From Balaenoptera acutorostrata (Eukaryota > Chordata > Mammalia > Artiodactyla > Balaenopteridae): 64,000 nucleotides of DNA. Both the position numbers and the translations under genes were made by a program. Location of the stretch: the NCBI RefSeq assembly GCF_949987535.1, contig NW_026645873.1, positions 1 to 64,000 on the forward strand, given 5' to 3'. Positions 36,873 through 50,947 of the stretch are shown piece by piece; position 1 is the first letter of the stretch, and each line of letters begins with the position of its first letter. The notes under the pieces were generated by a model. The model was not told the origin of the DNA and did not search any database. It was given only the letters and a program-made list of their open reading frames with translations.

Positions 36873-38631
36873 GTTCCGTACAGGTTGCAATTTGTCCTGA
36901 GGATGAACGGGAAGAGGGGGAACCAATGAGAGACTAGCTCTAGGGGTTGGGACAGGCACAGGTCACTCTATTTTCCCATCAGGAAGAAGAATTAACCACA
37001 AGCTCAGCCTGCCCCCCAGAACCAGAAGAGTGCCTGAAGCAATCCTACACTTTTGCGGCCAGCTCCCAAAAAAGCGACTGGAAAAATGGAGCTCAGGGGC
37101 ACTGCAATTCACAAACCTGCAGAGTTATAAATGATAACTCTCGTCCACAAATATATTGAGGGAAGGCAACGAAGAGGCTTTGAAAGCAAGGCAGAATTGC
37201 AGGAAACAGATTTCAGGAGGTAGATTCGAATCGCCTTGAAAGCACATGAAAAGCGGCAAAACGTGGACAATGATGCCCTTGGCCAAAAAGGGCGTATGCG
37301 TTTTTTCCTGAATATATTCAGGAAAAAACGCATACGCCCTTTTTGGCCAACCAAGCAACCTGGAAAGGCAAATCAGCGCTCCAAAGAAGTCTCGCTTCCC
37401 AGCGGGCAAAAGGGCCATGCGGAAAAAAGTGTCCAAACCAGAAATGCAGGACCGGCCATGGAGAAATGGGAGCCTTGCTATGCTGATGGGCGGGATGTAA
37501 ATTGCCAACAGCCACTCTGGAGAAGTGTACGGTGTGTCCTGAAACATCTAAAAAACACAGCTTGGAGAGCATAGGGCACTTCCACTCATGGGCGTATAAA
37601 TTGGGAAAACGAAAAATCAGCAAGACACAGGCACCCCAAAGTTTAGGGCTGCTCTGTTGACAAGAACCCCCACTTCATTACACCTTAAATATCCTAGGAA
37701 AGAGAAAAGTGGATAATGAAGTTGTGGTCCTCATGTACAATGGAATATCACTCAGCCATGAAATCCACGTCATAAGGCTAGTAGCAGCACGATGAGTGGA
37801 TTTAGGTACGACGATTCTAAGTGAAATAAGTCACACAGAAAAAGACACTTATCATAAGATATCACTTATAGAGGGAATATAAAACCGCTACACTTGAACT
37901 AAATTACAAAACAGAACAGAGTCACACGTTCAGAAAACACATTATGGCTGCTGAACGGGAAAGGTGAGGTGGGGTGATGCATAAAACAAGGGTTTCAAAT
38001 TAGCTCAGTTACCGTTCCATAAACCCAATATGTAGTAGACAAGACCTACTCCTTGCTCAGTGAACTGGCCTCAACACCCCCTATTCACCGCACAAGAATA
38101 TATCTGACTGGTAAGAATCTTCAAACCTATGTATTGATATCTCTCTGTAAGTGAGGCAAGGGGGTGTAAAGCGGCATAAACACAGCCGTGAAAAGCAGCT
38201 AAACCCCATTATAAAAATAAATTACTTTTCAAAACCCGTGAAACAAAGACAGTAAAAGAGAGGGAAATTCTTACAAAACTGGTTCAGGGGCTGTGATGCA
38301 ACCTGGATTGACCATATCTAGACCCACAGCTGATTGAGACATAAGGGTGGACACTCTTGGGACTGAGAGGTTTGGTGAGGTTCCGTGAGCCAACGCAGAC
38401 CCTTTAAAGTAATACTGCATGGTACCCATCCCATGGGTCCCAAATCTCCAGGTTCAAGGGCATCTTCCTACGTCGAAAACATGCATGAGAAGCCCAGAAG
38501 ATGGTACACCGTGTGATCGGGAAAAGTTTCTAAAACGCACCTCATTTCTCATCTCCTTGTGCTCGGGTTCGCCATTCCAGCCGCTTTACTTGCCATCACC
38601 CTCCTTGGAGAATCAGCACCATTAACCTCCT
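36873..38631 (+). repeat. Satellite monomer 22
   Basis: 1759 bp. Perfect 72-bp palindrome at 37279-37350. The head shares AGAGTGCCTG and AATCCTACAC with units 16 and 30. The tail has GAGAAGCCCAG and TTGCCATCACC, a step towards units 28 and 32. Confidence 0.94.
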
Positions 38632-40390
38632 GTTCCGTACAGGTTGCAATTTGTCCTGAGGATGAACGGGAAGAGGGGGAACCAATGAGAGACTAGCTCT
38701 AGGGGTTGGGACAGGCACAGGTCACTCTATTTTCCCATCAGGAAGAAGAATTAACCACAAGCTCAGCCTGCCCCCCGAACCAGAAGAGGGCCTGAAGCAA
38801 TCCTGCACTTTTGCGGCCAGCTCCCAGAAAAGCGACTGGAAAAATGGAGCTCAGGGGCACTGCAATTCACAAACCTGCAGAGTTATAAATGATAACTCTC
38901 GTCCACAAGTATACTGAGGGAAGGCAACGAAGAGGCTTTGAAAGCAAGGCAGAATTGCAGGAAACAGATTTCAGGAGGTAGATTCGAATCGCCTTGAAAG
39001 CACATGAAAAGCGGCAAAACGTGGACAATGATGCCCTTGGCCAAAAAGGGCGTATGCGTTTTTTCCTGAATATATTCAGGAAAAAACGCATACGCCCTTT
39101 TTGGCCAACCAAGCAACCTGGAAAGGCAAATCAGCGCTCCAAAGAAGTCTCGCTTCCCAGCGGGCAAAAGGGCCATGCGGAAAAAAGTGTCCAAACCAGA
39201 AATGCAGGACCGGCCATGGAGAAATGGGAGCCTTGCTACGCTGATGGGCGGGATGTAAATTGCCAACAGCCACTCTGGAGAAGTGTACGGTGTGTCCTGA
39301 AACATCTAAAAAACACAGCTTGGAGAGCATAGGGCACTTCCACTCATGGGCGTATAAATTGGGAAAACGAAAAATCAGCAAGACACAGGCACCCCAAAGT
39401 TTAGGGCTGCTCTGTTGACAAGAACCCCCACTTCATTACACCTTAAATATCCTAGGAAAGAGAAAAGTGGATAATGAAGTTGTGGTCCTCATGTACAATG
39501 GAATATCACTCAGCCATGAAATCCACGTCATAAGGCTAGTAGCAGCACGATGAGTGGATTTAGGTACGACGATTCTAAGTGAAATAAGTCACACAGAAAA
39601 AGACACTTATCATAAGATATCACTCATAGAGGGAATGTAAAAACCGCTACACTTGAACTGAATTACAAAACAGAACAGAGTCACACGTTCAGAAAACACA
39701 CTATGGCTGCTGAACGGGAAAGGTGAGGTGGGGTGATGCATAAAACAAGGGTTTCAAATTAGCTCAGATACCGTTTCATAAACCCAATATGTAGTAGACA
39801 AGACCTACTCCTTGCTCAGTGAACTGGCCTCAACACCCCCTATTCACCGCACAAGAATATATCTGACTAGTAAGAATCTTCAAACCTATGTATTGATATC
39901 TCTCTGTAAGTGAGGCAAGGGGGTGTAAAGCGGTATAAACACAGCCGTGAAAAGCAGTTAAACCCCATTATAAAAATAAATTACTTTTCAAAACCCGTGA
40001 AACAAAGACAGTGAAAGAGAGAGAAATTCTTACAAAATTCGTTCAGGGGCTGTGATGCAACCTGGATTGACCATATCTAGACCCACAGCTGATTGAGACA
40101 TAAGGGTGGACACTCTTGGGGCTGAGAGGTTTGGTGAGGTTCCGTGAGCCAACGCAGACCCTTTAAAGTAATACTGCATGGTACCCATCCCATGGGTCCC
40201 AAATCTCCAGGTTCAAGGGCATCTTCCTACGTCGAAAACATGCATGAGAAACCCAGAAGATGGTACACCGTGTGATCGGGAAAGGTTTCTAAAACGCACC
40301 TCATTTCTCATCTCCTTGTGCTCGGGTTCGCCATTCCAGCCGCTTTACTAGCCATCTCCCTCCTTGGAGAATCAGCACCTTTAACCTCCT
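38632..40390 (+). repeat. Satellite monomer 23
   Basis: 1759 bp. Perfect 72-bp palindrome at 39037-39108. One base is missing in CCCCCCGAACC. The second half is nearly the same as units 24 and 25 (ACTCATAGAGG, GTGAGGCAAGG, GCGGTATAAAC). Confidence 0.94.
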
Positions 40391-42150
40391 GTTCCGTACA
40401 GGTTGCTATTTGTCCTGAGGATGAATGGGAAGAGGGGGAACCAATGAGAGACTAGCTCTAGGGGTTGGGACAGGCACAGGTCACTCTATTTTCCCATCAG
40501 GAAGAAGAATTAACCACAAGCTCAGCCTGCCCCCCTGAACCAGAAGAGGGCCTGAAGCAATCCTGCACTTTTGCGGCCAGCTCCCAGAAAAGCGACTGGA
40601 AAAATGGAGCTCAGGGGCACTGCAATTCACAAACCTGCAGAGTTATAAATGATAACTCTCGTCCACAAATATACTGAGGGAAGGCAATGAAGAGGCTTTG
40701 AAAGCAAGGCAGAATTGCAAGAAACAGATTTCAGGAGGTAGATTCGAATCGTCTAGAAAGCACATGAAAAGCGGCAAAACGTGGACAATGATGCCCTTGG
40801 CCAAAAAGGGCGTATGCGTTTTTTCCTGAATATATTCAGGAAAAAACGCACACGCCCTTTTTGGCCAACCAAGCAACCTGGAAAGGCAAATCAGCGCTCC
40901 AAAGAAGTCTCGCTTCCCAGCGGGCAAAAGGGCCATGCGGAAAAAAGTGTCCAAACCAGAAATGCAGGACCGGCCATGGAGAAATGGGAGCCTTGCTACG
41001 CTGATGGGCGGGATGTAAATTGCCAACAGCCACTCTGGAGAAGTGTACGGTGTGTCCTGAAACATCTAAAAAACACAGCTTGGAGAGCATAGGGCACTTC
41101 CACTCATGGGCGTATAAATTGGGAAAACGAAAAATCAGCAAGACACAGGCACCCCAAAGTTTAGGGCTGCTCTGTTGACAAGAACCCCCACTTCATTACA
41201 CCTTAAATATCCTAGGAAAGAGAAAAGTGGATAATGAAGTTGTGGTCCTCATGTACAATGGAATATCACTCAGCCATGAAATCCACGTCATAAGGCTAGT
41301 AGCAGCACGATGAGTGGATTTAGGTACGACGATTCTAAGTGAAATAAGTCACACAGAAAAAGACACTTATCATAAGATATCACTCATAGAGGGAATGTAA
41401 AAACCGCTACACTTGAACTGAATTACAAAACAGAACAGAGTCACACGTTCAGAAAACACACTATGGCTGCTGAACGGGAAAGGTGAGGTGGGGTGATGCA
41501 TAAAACAAGGGTTTCAAATTAGCTCAGATACCGTTCCATAAACCCAATATGTAGTAGACAAGACCTACTCCTTGCTCAGTGAACTGGCCTCAACACCCCC
41601 TATTCACCGCACAAGAATATATCTGACTAGTAAGAATCTTCAAACCTATGTATTGATATCTCTCTGTAAGTGAGGCAAGGGGGTGTAAAGCGGTATAAAC
41701 ACAGCCGTGAAAAGCAGTTAAACCCCATTATAAAAATAAATTACTTTTCAAAACCCGTGAAACAAAGACAGTGAAAGAGAGAGAAATTCTTACAAAATTC
41801 GTTCAGGGGCTGTGATGCAACCTGGATTGACCATATCTAGACCCACAGCTGATTGAGACATAAGGGTGGACACTCTTGGGGCTGAGAGGTTTGGTGAGGT
41901 TCCGTGAGCCAACGCAGACCCTTTAAAGTAATACTGCATGGTACCCATCCCATGGGTCCCAAATCTCCAGGTTCAAGGGCATCTTCCTACGTCGAAAACA
42001 TGCATGAGAAACCCAGAAGATGGTACACCGTGTGATCGGGAAAGGTTTCTAAAACGCACCTCATTTCTCATCTCCTTGTGCTCGGGTTCGCCATTCCAGC
42101 CGCTTTACTAGCCATCTCCCTCCTTGGAGAATCAGCACCTTTAACCTCCT
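40391..42150 (+). repeat. Satellite monomer 24
   Basis: 1760 bp. Near-identical to unit 25. The palindrome at 40797-40868 has GCACACGCC in the right arm. It differs from unit 25 at CGTCTAGAAAG (CGCCTAGAAAG in unit 25). Confidence 0.94.
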
Positions 42151-43911
42151 GTTCCGTACAGGTTGCTATTTGTCCTGAGGATGAATGGGAAGAGGGGGAA
42201 CCAATGAGAGACTAGCTCTAGGGGTTGGGACAGGCACAGGTCACTCTATTTTCCCATCAGGAAGAAGAATTAACCACAAGCTCAGCCTGCCCCCCTGAAC
42301 CAGAAGAGGGCCTGAAGCAATCCTGCACTTTTGCGGCCAGCTCCCAGAAAAGCGACTGGAAAAATGGAGCTCAGGGGCACTGCAATTCACAAACCTGCAG
42401 AGTTATAAATGATAACTCTCGTCCACAAATATACTGAGGGAAGGCAATGAAGAGGCTTTGAAAGCAAGGCAGAATTGCAAGAAACAGATTTCAGGAGGTA
42501 GATTCGAATCGCCTAGAAAGCACATGAAAAGCGGCAAAACGTGGACAATGATGCCCTTGGCCAAAAAGGGCGTATGCGTTTTTTCCTGAATATATTCAGG
42601 AAAAAACGCACACGCCCTTTTTGGCCAACCAAGCAACCTGGAAAGGCAAATCAGCGCTCCAAAGAAGTCTCGCTTCCCAGCGGGCAAAAGGGCCATGCGG
42701 AAAAAAGTGTCCAAACCAGAAATGCAGGACCGGCCATGGAGAAATGGGAGCCTTGCTACGCTGATGGGCGGGATGTAAATTGCCAACAGCCACTCTGGAG
42801 AAGTGTACGGTGTGTCCTGAAACATCTAAAAAACACAGCTTGGAGAGCATAGGGCACTTCCACTCATGGGCGTATAAATTGGGAAAACGAAAAATCAGCA
42901 AGACACAGGCACCCCAAAGTTTAGGGCTGCTCTGTTGACAAGAACCCCCACTTCATTACACCTTAAATATCCTAGGAAAGAGAAAAGTGGATAATGAAGT
43001 TGTGGTCCTCATGTACAATGGAATATCACTCAGCCATGAAATCCACGTCATAAGGCTAGTAGCAGCACGATGAGTGGATTTAGGTAATGACGATTCTAAG
43101 TGAAATAAGTCACACAGAAAAAGACACTTATCATAAGATATCACTCATAGAGGGAATGTAAAAACCGCTACACTTGAACTGAATTACAAAACAGAACAGA
43201 GTCACACGTTCAGAAAACACACTATGGCTGCTGAACGGGAAAGGTGAGGTGGGGTGATGCATAAAACAAGGGTTTCAAATTAGCTCAGATACCGTTCCAT
43301 AAACCCAATATGTAGTAGACAAGACCTACTCCTTGCTCAGTGAACTGGCCTCAACACCCCCTATTCACCGCACAAGAATATATCTGACTAGTAAGAATCT
43401 TCAAACCTATGTATTGATATCTCTCTGTAAGTGAGGCAAGGGGGTGTAAAGAGGTATGAACACAGCCGTGAAAAGCAGTTAAACCCCATTATAAAAATAA
43501 ATTACTTTTCAAAACCCGTGAAACAAAGACAGTGAAAGAGAGAGAAATTCTTACAAAATTCGTTCAGGGGCTGTTTTGCAAACTGGATTGACCATATCTA
43601 GACCCACAGCTGATTGAGACATAAGGGTGGACACTCTTGGGGCTGAGAGGTTTGGTGAGGTTCCGTGAGCCAACGCAGACCCTTTAAAGTAATACTGCAT
43701 GGTACCCATCCCATGGGTCCCAAATCTCCAGGTTCAAGGGCATCTTCCTACGTCGAAAACATGTATGAGAAACCCAGAAGATGGTACACCGTGTGATCGG
43801 GAAAGGTTTCTAAAACGCACCTCATTTCTCATCTCCTTGTGCTCGGGTTCGCCATTCCAGCCGCTTTACTAGCCATCTCCCTCCTTGGAGAATCAGCACC
43901 TTTAACCTCCT
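42151..43911 (+). repeat. Satellite monomer 25
   Basis: 1761 bp. A copy of unit 24 with a small insertion near 43086 (GGTAATGACG). The palindrome at 42557-42628 has the same right-arm change. The tail has AGAGGTATGAAC, CTGTTTTGCAAACTGG and ATGTATGAG, shared only with unit 26. Confidence 0.94.
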
Positions 43912-45670
43912 GTTCCGTACAGGTTGCAATTTGTCCTGAGGATGAACGGGAAGAGGGGGAACCAATGAGAGACTAGCTGTAGATGTTGGGACAGGCACAG
44001 GTCACTCTATTTTCCCATCAGGAAGAAGAATTAACCACAAGCTCAGCCTGCCCCCCAGAACCAGAAGAGGGCCTGAAGCAATCCTGCACTTTTGCGGCCA
44101 GCTCCCAGAAAAGCGACTGGAAAAATGGAGCTCAGGGGCACTGCAATTCACAAACCTGCAGAGTTTTAAATGATACCTCTCGTCCACAAATATATTAAGG
44201 GAAGGCAACGAAGAGGCTTTGAAAGCAAGGCAGAATTGCAGGAAACAGATTTCAGGAGGTAGATTCGAATCGCCTTGAAAGCACATGAAAAGCGGCAAAA
44301 CGTGGACAATGATGCCCTTGGCCAAAAAGGGCGTATGCGTTTTTTCCTGAATATATTCAGGAAAAAACGCATACGCCCTTTTTGGCCAACCAAGCAACCT
44401 GGAAAGGCCAATCAGCGCTCCAAAGAAGTCTCGCTTCCCAGCGGGCAAAAGGGCCATGCGGAAAAAAGTGTCCAAACCAGAAATGCAGGACCGGCCATGG
44501 AGAAATGGGAGCCTTGCTACGCTGATGGGCGGGATGTAAATTGCCAACAGCCACTCTGGAGAAGTGTACGGTGTGTCCTGAAACATCTAAAAAACACAGC
44601 TTGGAGAGCATAGGGCACTTCCACTCATGGGCGTATAAATTGGGAAAACGAAAAATCAGCAAGACACAGGCACCCCAAAGTTTAGGGCTGCTCTGTTGAC
44701 AAGAACCCCCACTTCATTACACCTTAAATATCCTAGGAAAGAGAAAAGTGGATAACGAAGTTGTGGTCCTCATGTACAATGGAATATCACTCAGCCATGA
44801 AATCCACGTCATAAGGCTAGTAGCAGCACGATGAGTGGATTTAGGTACGACGATTCTAAGTGAAATAAGTCACACAGAAAAAGACACTTATCATAAGATA
44901 TCACTTATAGAGGGAATATAAAACCGCTACACTTGAACTAAATTACAAAACAGAACAGAGTCACACGTTCAGAAAACACACTATGGCTGCTGAACGGGAA
45001 AGGTGAGGTGGGGTGATGCATAAAACAAGGGTTTCAAATTAGCTCAGATACCGTTCCATAAACCCAATATGTAGTAGACAAGACCTACTCCTTGCTCAGT
45101 GAACTGGCCTCAACACCCCCTATTCACCGCACAAGAATATATCTGACTAGTAAGAATCTTCAAACCTATGTATTGATATCTCTCTGTAAGTGAGGCAAGG
45201 GGGTGTAAAGAGGTATGAACACAGCCGTGAAAAGCAGTTAAACCCCATTATAAAAATAAATTACTTTTCAAAACCCGTGAAACAAAGACAGTGAAAGAGA
45301 GAGAAATTCTTACAAAATTCGTTCAGGGGCTGTTTTGCAAACTGGATTGACCATATCTAGACCCACAGCTGATTGAGACATAAGGGTGGACACTCTTGGG
45401 GCTGAGAGGTTTGGTGAGGTTCCGTGAGCCAACGCAGACCCTTTAAAGTAATACTGCATGGTACCCATCCCATGGGTCCCAAATCTCCAGGTTCAAGGGC
45501 ATCTTCCTACGTCGAAAACATGTATGAGAAACCCAGAAGATGGTACACCGTGTGATCGGGAAAGGTTTCTAAAACGCACCTCATTTCTCATCTCCTTGTG
45601 CTCGGGTTCGCCATTCCAGCCGCTTTACTAGCCATCTCCCTCCTTGGAGAATCAGCACCTTTAACCTCCT
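43912..45670 (+). repeat. Satellite monomer 26
   Basis: 1759 bp. Perfect 72-bp palindrome at 44318-44389. The head has GTAGATGTTGGG and GATACCTCTCG; the tail repeats the rare CTGTTTTGCAAACTGG form of unit 25. Confidence 0.94.
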
Positions 45671-47429
45671 GTTCCGTACAGGTTGCAATTTGTCCTGAGG
45701 ATGAACGGGAAGAGGGGGAACCAATGAGAGACTAGCTGTAGGTGTTGGGACAGGCACAGGTCACTCTATTTTCCCATCAGGAAGAAGAATTAACCACAAG
45801 CTCAGCCTGCCCCCCAGAACCAGAAGAGGGCCTGAAGCAATCCTGCACTTTTGCGGCCAGCTCCCAGAAAAGCGACTGGAAAAATGGAGCTCAGGGGCAC
45901 TGCAATTCACAAACCTGCAGAGTTATAAATGATAACTCTCGTCCACCAATATATTGAGAGAAGGCAACGAAGAGGCTTTGAAAGCAAGGCAGAATTGCAG
46001 GAAACAGATTTCAGGAGGTAGATTCGAATCGCCTTGAAAGCACATGAAAAGCGGCAAAACGTGGACAATGATGCCCTTGGCCAAAAAGGGCGTATGCGTT
46101 TTTTCCTGAATATATTCAGGAAAAAACGCATATGCCCTTTTTGGCCAACCAAGCAACCTGGAAAGGCCAATCAGCGCTCCAAAGAAGTCTCGCTTCCCAG
46201 CGGGCAAAAGGGCCATGCGGAAAAAAGTGTCCAAACCAGAAATGCAGGACCGGCCATGGAGAAATGGGAGCCTTGCTACGCTGATGGGCGGGATGTAAAT
46301 TGCCAACAGCCACTCTGGAGAAGTGTACGGTGTGTCCTGAAACATCTAAAAAACACAGCTTGGAGAGCATAGGGCACTTCCACTCATGGGCGTATAAATT
46401 GGGAAAACGAAAAATCAGCAAGACACAGGCACCCCAAAGTTTAGGGCTGCTCTGTTGACAAGAACCCCCACTTCATTACACCTTAAATATCCTAGGAAAG
46501 AGAAAAGTGGATAACGAAGTTGTGGTCCTCATGTACAATGGAATATCACTCAGCCATGAAATCCACGTCATAAGGCTAGTAGCAGCACGATGAGTGGATT
46601 TAGGTACGACGATTCTAAGTGAAATAAGTCACACAGAAAAAGACACTTATCATAAGATATCACTTATAGAGGGAATATAAAACCGCTACACTTGAACTAA
46701 ATTACAAAACAGAACAGAGTCACACGTTCAGAAAACACACTATGGCTGCTGAACGGGAAAGGTGAGGTGGGGTGATGCATAAAACAAGGGTTTCAAATTA
46801 GCTCAGATACCGTTCCATAAACCCAATATGTAGTAGACAAGACCTACTCCTTGCTCAGTGAACTGGCCTCAACACCCCCTATTCACCGCACAAGAATATA
46901 TCTGACTAGTAAGAATCTTCAAACCTATGTATTGATATCTCTCTGTAAGTGAGGCAAGGGGGTGTAAAGCGGCATAAACACAGCCGTGAAAAGCAGCTAA
47001 ACCCCATTATAAAAATAAATTACTTTTCAAAACCCGTGAAACAAAGACAGTGAAAGAGAGAGAAATTCTTCCAAAATTCGTTCAGGGGCTGTGATGCAAC
47101 CTGGATTGACCATATCTAGACCCACAGCTGATTGAGACATAAGGGTGGACACTCTTGGGGCTGAGAGGTTCGGTGAGGTTGGGTGAGCCAACGCAGACCC
47201 TTTCAAGTAATACTGCATGGTACCCATCCCATGGGTCCCAAATCTCCAGGTTCAAGGGCATCTTCCTACGTCGAAAACAGGCATGAGAAACCCAGAAGAT
47301 GGTACACCGTGTGATCGGGAAAGGTTTCTAAAACGCACCTCATTTCTCATCTCCTTGTGCTCGGGTTCGCCATTCCAGCCCCTTTACTAGCCATCTCCCT
47401 CCTTGGAGAATCAGCACCTTTAACCTCCT
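45671..47429 (+). repeat. Satellite monomer 27
   Basis: 1759 bp. The palindrome at 46077-46148 has one right-arm change (GCATATGCC). The tail has TCTTCCAAAATTCG, GAGGTTCGG and AACAGGCATG, as in unit 31, four monomers on. Confidence 0.94.
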
Positions 47430-50325
47430 GTTCCGTACAGGTTGCAATTTGTTCTGAGGATGAACGGGAAGAGGGGGAACCAATGAGAGACTAGCTGTAG
47501 GTGTTGGGACAGGCACAGGTCACTCTATTTTCCCATCAGGAAGAAGAATTAACCACAAGCTCAGCCTGCCCCCCAGAACCAGAAGAGGGCCTGAAGCAAT
47601 CCTGCACTTTTGCGGCCAGCTCCCAGAAAAGCGACTGGAGAAATGGAGCTCAGGGGCACTGCAATTCACAAACCTGCAGAGTTATAAATGATAACTCTCG
47701 TCCACAAATATATTGACGGAAGGCAACGAAGAGGCTTTGAAAGCAAGGCAGAATTGCAGGAAACAGATTTCAGGAGGTAGATTCGAATCGCCTTGAAAGC
47801 ACATGAAAAGCGACAAAACGGGGACAATGATGCCCTTGGCCAAAAAGGGCGTATGCGTTTTTTCCTGAATATATTCAGGAAAAAACGCATACGCCCTTTT
47901 TGGCCAACCAAGCAACCTGGAAAGGCCAATCAGCGCTCCAAAGAAGTCTCGCTTCCCAGCGGGCAAAAGGGCCATGCGGAAAAAAGTGTCCAAACCAGAA
48001 ATGCAGGACCGGCCATGGAGAAATAGGAGCCTTGCTACGCTGATGGGCGGGATGTAAATTGCCAACAGCCACTCTGGAGAAGTGTACGGTGTGTCCTGAA
48101 ACATCTAAAAAACACAGCTTGGAGAGCATAGGGCACTTCCACTCATGGGCGTATAAATTGGGAAAACGAAAAATCAGCAAGACACAGGCACCCCAAAGTT
48201 TAGGGCTGCTCTGTTGACAAGAACCCCCACTTCATTACACCTTAAATATCCTAGGAAAGAGAAAAGTGGATAACGAAGTTGTGGTCCTCATGTACAATGG
48301 AATATCACTCAGCCATGAAATCCACGTCATAAGGCTAGTAGCAGCACGATGAGTGGATTTAGGTACGACGATTCTAAGTGAAATAAGTCACACAGAAAAC
48401 GACACTTATCATAAGATATCACTTATAGAGGGAATATAAAACCGCTACACTTGAACTAAATTACAAAACAGAACAGAGTCACACGTTCAGAAAACACACT
48501 ATGGCTGCTGAACGGGAAAGGTGAGGTGGGGTCATGCATAAAACAAGGGTTTCAAATTAGCTCAGTTACCGTACCATAAACCCAATATGTAGTAGACAAG
48601 ACCTACTCCTTGCTCAGTGAACTGGCCTCAACACCCCCTATTCACCGCACAAGAATATATCTGACTAGTAAGAATCTTCAAACCTATGTATTGATATCTC
48701 TCTGTAAGTGAGGCAAGGGGGTGTAAAGCGGCATAAACACAGCCGTGAAAAGCAGCTAAACCCCATTATAAAAATAAATTACTTTTCAAAATCCGTGAAA
48801 CAAAGACAGTGAAAGAGAGGGAAATTCTTACAAAACTCGTTCAGGGGCTGTGATGCAACCTGGATTGACCATATCTAGACCCACAGCTGATTGAGACATA
48901 AGGGTGGACACTCTTGGGACTGAGAGGTTTGGTGAGGTTGTGTGAGCCAACGCAGACCCTTTAAAGTAATACTTCATAGTACCCATCCCATGGGTCCCAA
49001 ATCTTCAGGTTCAAGGGCATCTTTCTACGTCGAAAACATGCATGAGAAGCCCAGAAGATGGTACACCATGTGATCGGGAAAGGTTTCTAAAACGCACCTC
49101 TTTTCTCATCTCCTTTTGCTCGGGTTCCCCATTCCATCCGCTTTACTAGCCATCACCCTCCTTGGAGAATCAGCACCTTTAACCTCCTGTTCCGTACAGG
49201 TTGCAATTTGTCCTGAGGATGAACGGGAAGAGGGGGAACCAATGAAAGACTAGCTCTAGGGGTTGGGACAGGCACAGGTCACTCTATTTTCCCATCAGGA
49301 AGAAGAATTAACCACAAGCTCAGCCTGCCCCCCAGAACCAGAAGAGGGCCTGAAGCAATCCTGCACTTTTGCGGCCAGCTCCCAGAAAAGCGACTGGAAA
49401 AATGGAGCTCAGGGGCACTGCAATTCACAAACCTGCAGAGTTATAAATGATAACTCTCGTCCACAAATATACTGAGGGAAGGCAACAAAGAGGCTTTGAA
49501 AGCAAGGCAGAATTGCAGGAAACAGATTTCAGGAGGTAGATTCCAATCGCCTTGAAAGCACCTGAAAAGCGGCAAAACGTGGACAGTGATGCCCTTGGCC
49601 AAAAAGGGCGTATGCGTTTTTTCCTGAATATATTCAGGAAAAAACGCATACGCTCTTTTTGGCCAACCAAGCAACCTGGAAAGGCCAATCAGCGCTCCAA
49701 AGAAGTCTCGCTTCCCAGCGGGCAAAAGGGCCATGCGGAAAAAAGTGTCCAAACCAGAAATGCAGGACCGGCCATGGAGAAATGGGAGCCTTGCTACGCT
49801 GATGGGTGGGATGTAAATTGCCAACAGCCACTCTGGAGAAGTGTACGGTGTGTTCTGAAACATCTAAAAAACACAGCTTGGAGAGCATAGGGCACTTCCA
49901 CTCATGGGCGTATAAATTGGGAAAACTAAAAATCAGCAAGACACAGGCACCCCAAAGTTTAGGGCTGCTCTGTTGACAAGAACCCCCACTTCATTACACC
50001 TTAAATATCCTAGGAAAGAGAAAAATGGATAAAGAAGTTGGGGTCCTCATGTACAATGGAATATCACTCAGCCATGAAATCAACGTCATAAGGCTAGTAG
50101 CAGCACGATGAGTGGATTTAGGTACGACGATTCTAAGTGAAATAAGTCACACAGAAAAAGGCACTTATCATAAGATATCACTTAGAGAGGGAATGTAAAA
50201 ACCGCTACACTTGAACTGAAGTACAAAACAGAACAGAGTCTCACGTTTAGAAAACACACTATGGCTGCTGAACGGGAAAGGTGAGGTGGGGTGATGCATA
50301 AAACAAGGGTTTCAAATTAGCTCAG
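46533..50325 (+). repeat. ~3.8-kb block shared at 4-unit distance (copy 1)
   Basis: Unit 27 second half, unit 28 and most of unit 29. Spacing to the copy is 7034 bp (7033 late in the block because unit 33 lacks one base). Shared rare variants are TCTTCCAAAATTCG, GAGAAATAGGAGCC, TACCGTACCATAAACC, CAAAATCCGTG, CATTCCATCCGC and GACAGTGATGCCC. A dozen or so differences were seen, clustered near the unit 28/32 palindrome. Confidence 0.85.
47430..49188 (+). repeat. Satellite monomer 28
   Basis: 1759 bp. Perfect 72-bp palindrome at 47836-47907. It shares GACTGGAGAAATGG, GAGAAATAGGAGCC, CAAAATCCGTG and CCCCATTCCATCCGC with unit 32, 7034 bp downstream. Confidence 0.94.
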
Positions 50326-50947
50326 ATACCGTTCCATAAACCCAATATGTAGTAGACAAGACCTACTCCTTGCTCAGTGAACTGGACTCAACACCCCCTA
50401 TTCACCGCACAAGAATATATCTGACTAGTAAGAATCTTCAAACCTATGTATTGATATCTCTCTGTAAGTGAGTCAAGGGGGTGTAAAGCGGCATAAACAC
50501 AGCCGTGAAAAGCAGCTAAACCCCATTATAAAAATAAATTACTTTTCAAAACCCGTGAAACAAAGACAGTGAAAGAGAGAGAAATTCTTACAAAATTCGT
50601 TCAGGGGTTGTGATGCAACCTGGATTGACCATATCTAGACCCACAGCTGATTGAGACATAAGGGTGGACACTCTTGGGGCTGAGAGGTTTGGTGAGGTTG
50701 CGTGAGCCAACGCAGACCCTCTAAAGTAATACTGCATGGTACCCATCCCATGGTCCCAAATCTCCAGGTTCAAGGGCATCTTCCTACGTCGAAAACATGC
50801 ATGAGAAACCCAGAAGATGGTACACCGTGTGATCGGGAAAGGTTTCTAAAACGCACCTCATTTCTCATATCCTTGTTCTCGGGTTCGCCATTCCAGCTGC
50901 TTTACTAGCCATCTCCCTCCTTGGAGAATCAGCACCTTTAACCTCCT
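49189..50947 (+). repeat. Satellite monomer 29 (mosaic with mapped switch)
   Basis: 1759 bp. The head and middle match unit 33 (GATTCCAATCG, ATGGGTGGG, GTGTTCTGAAAC, CTTAGAGAGGG). From 50352 on it matches the tail of unit 15. The palindrome at 49595-49666 has one right-arm change (ACGCTCTTT), also in unit 33. Confidence 0.94.
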
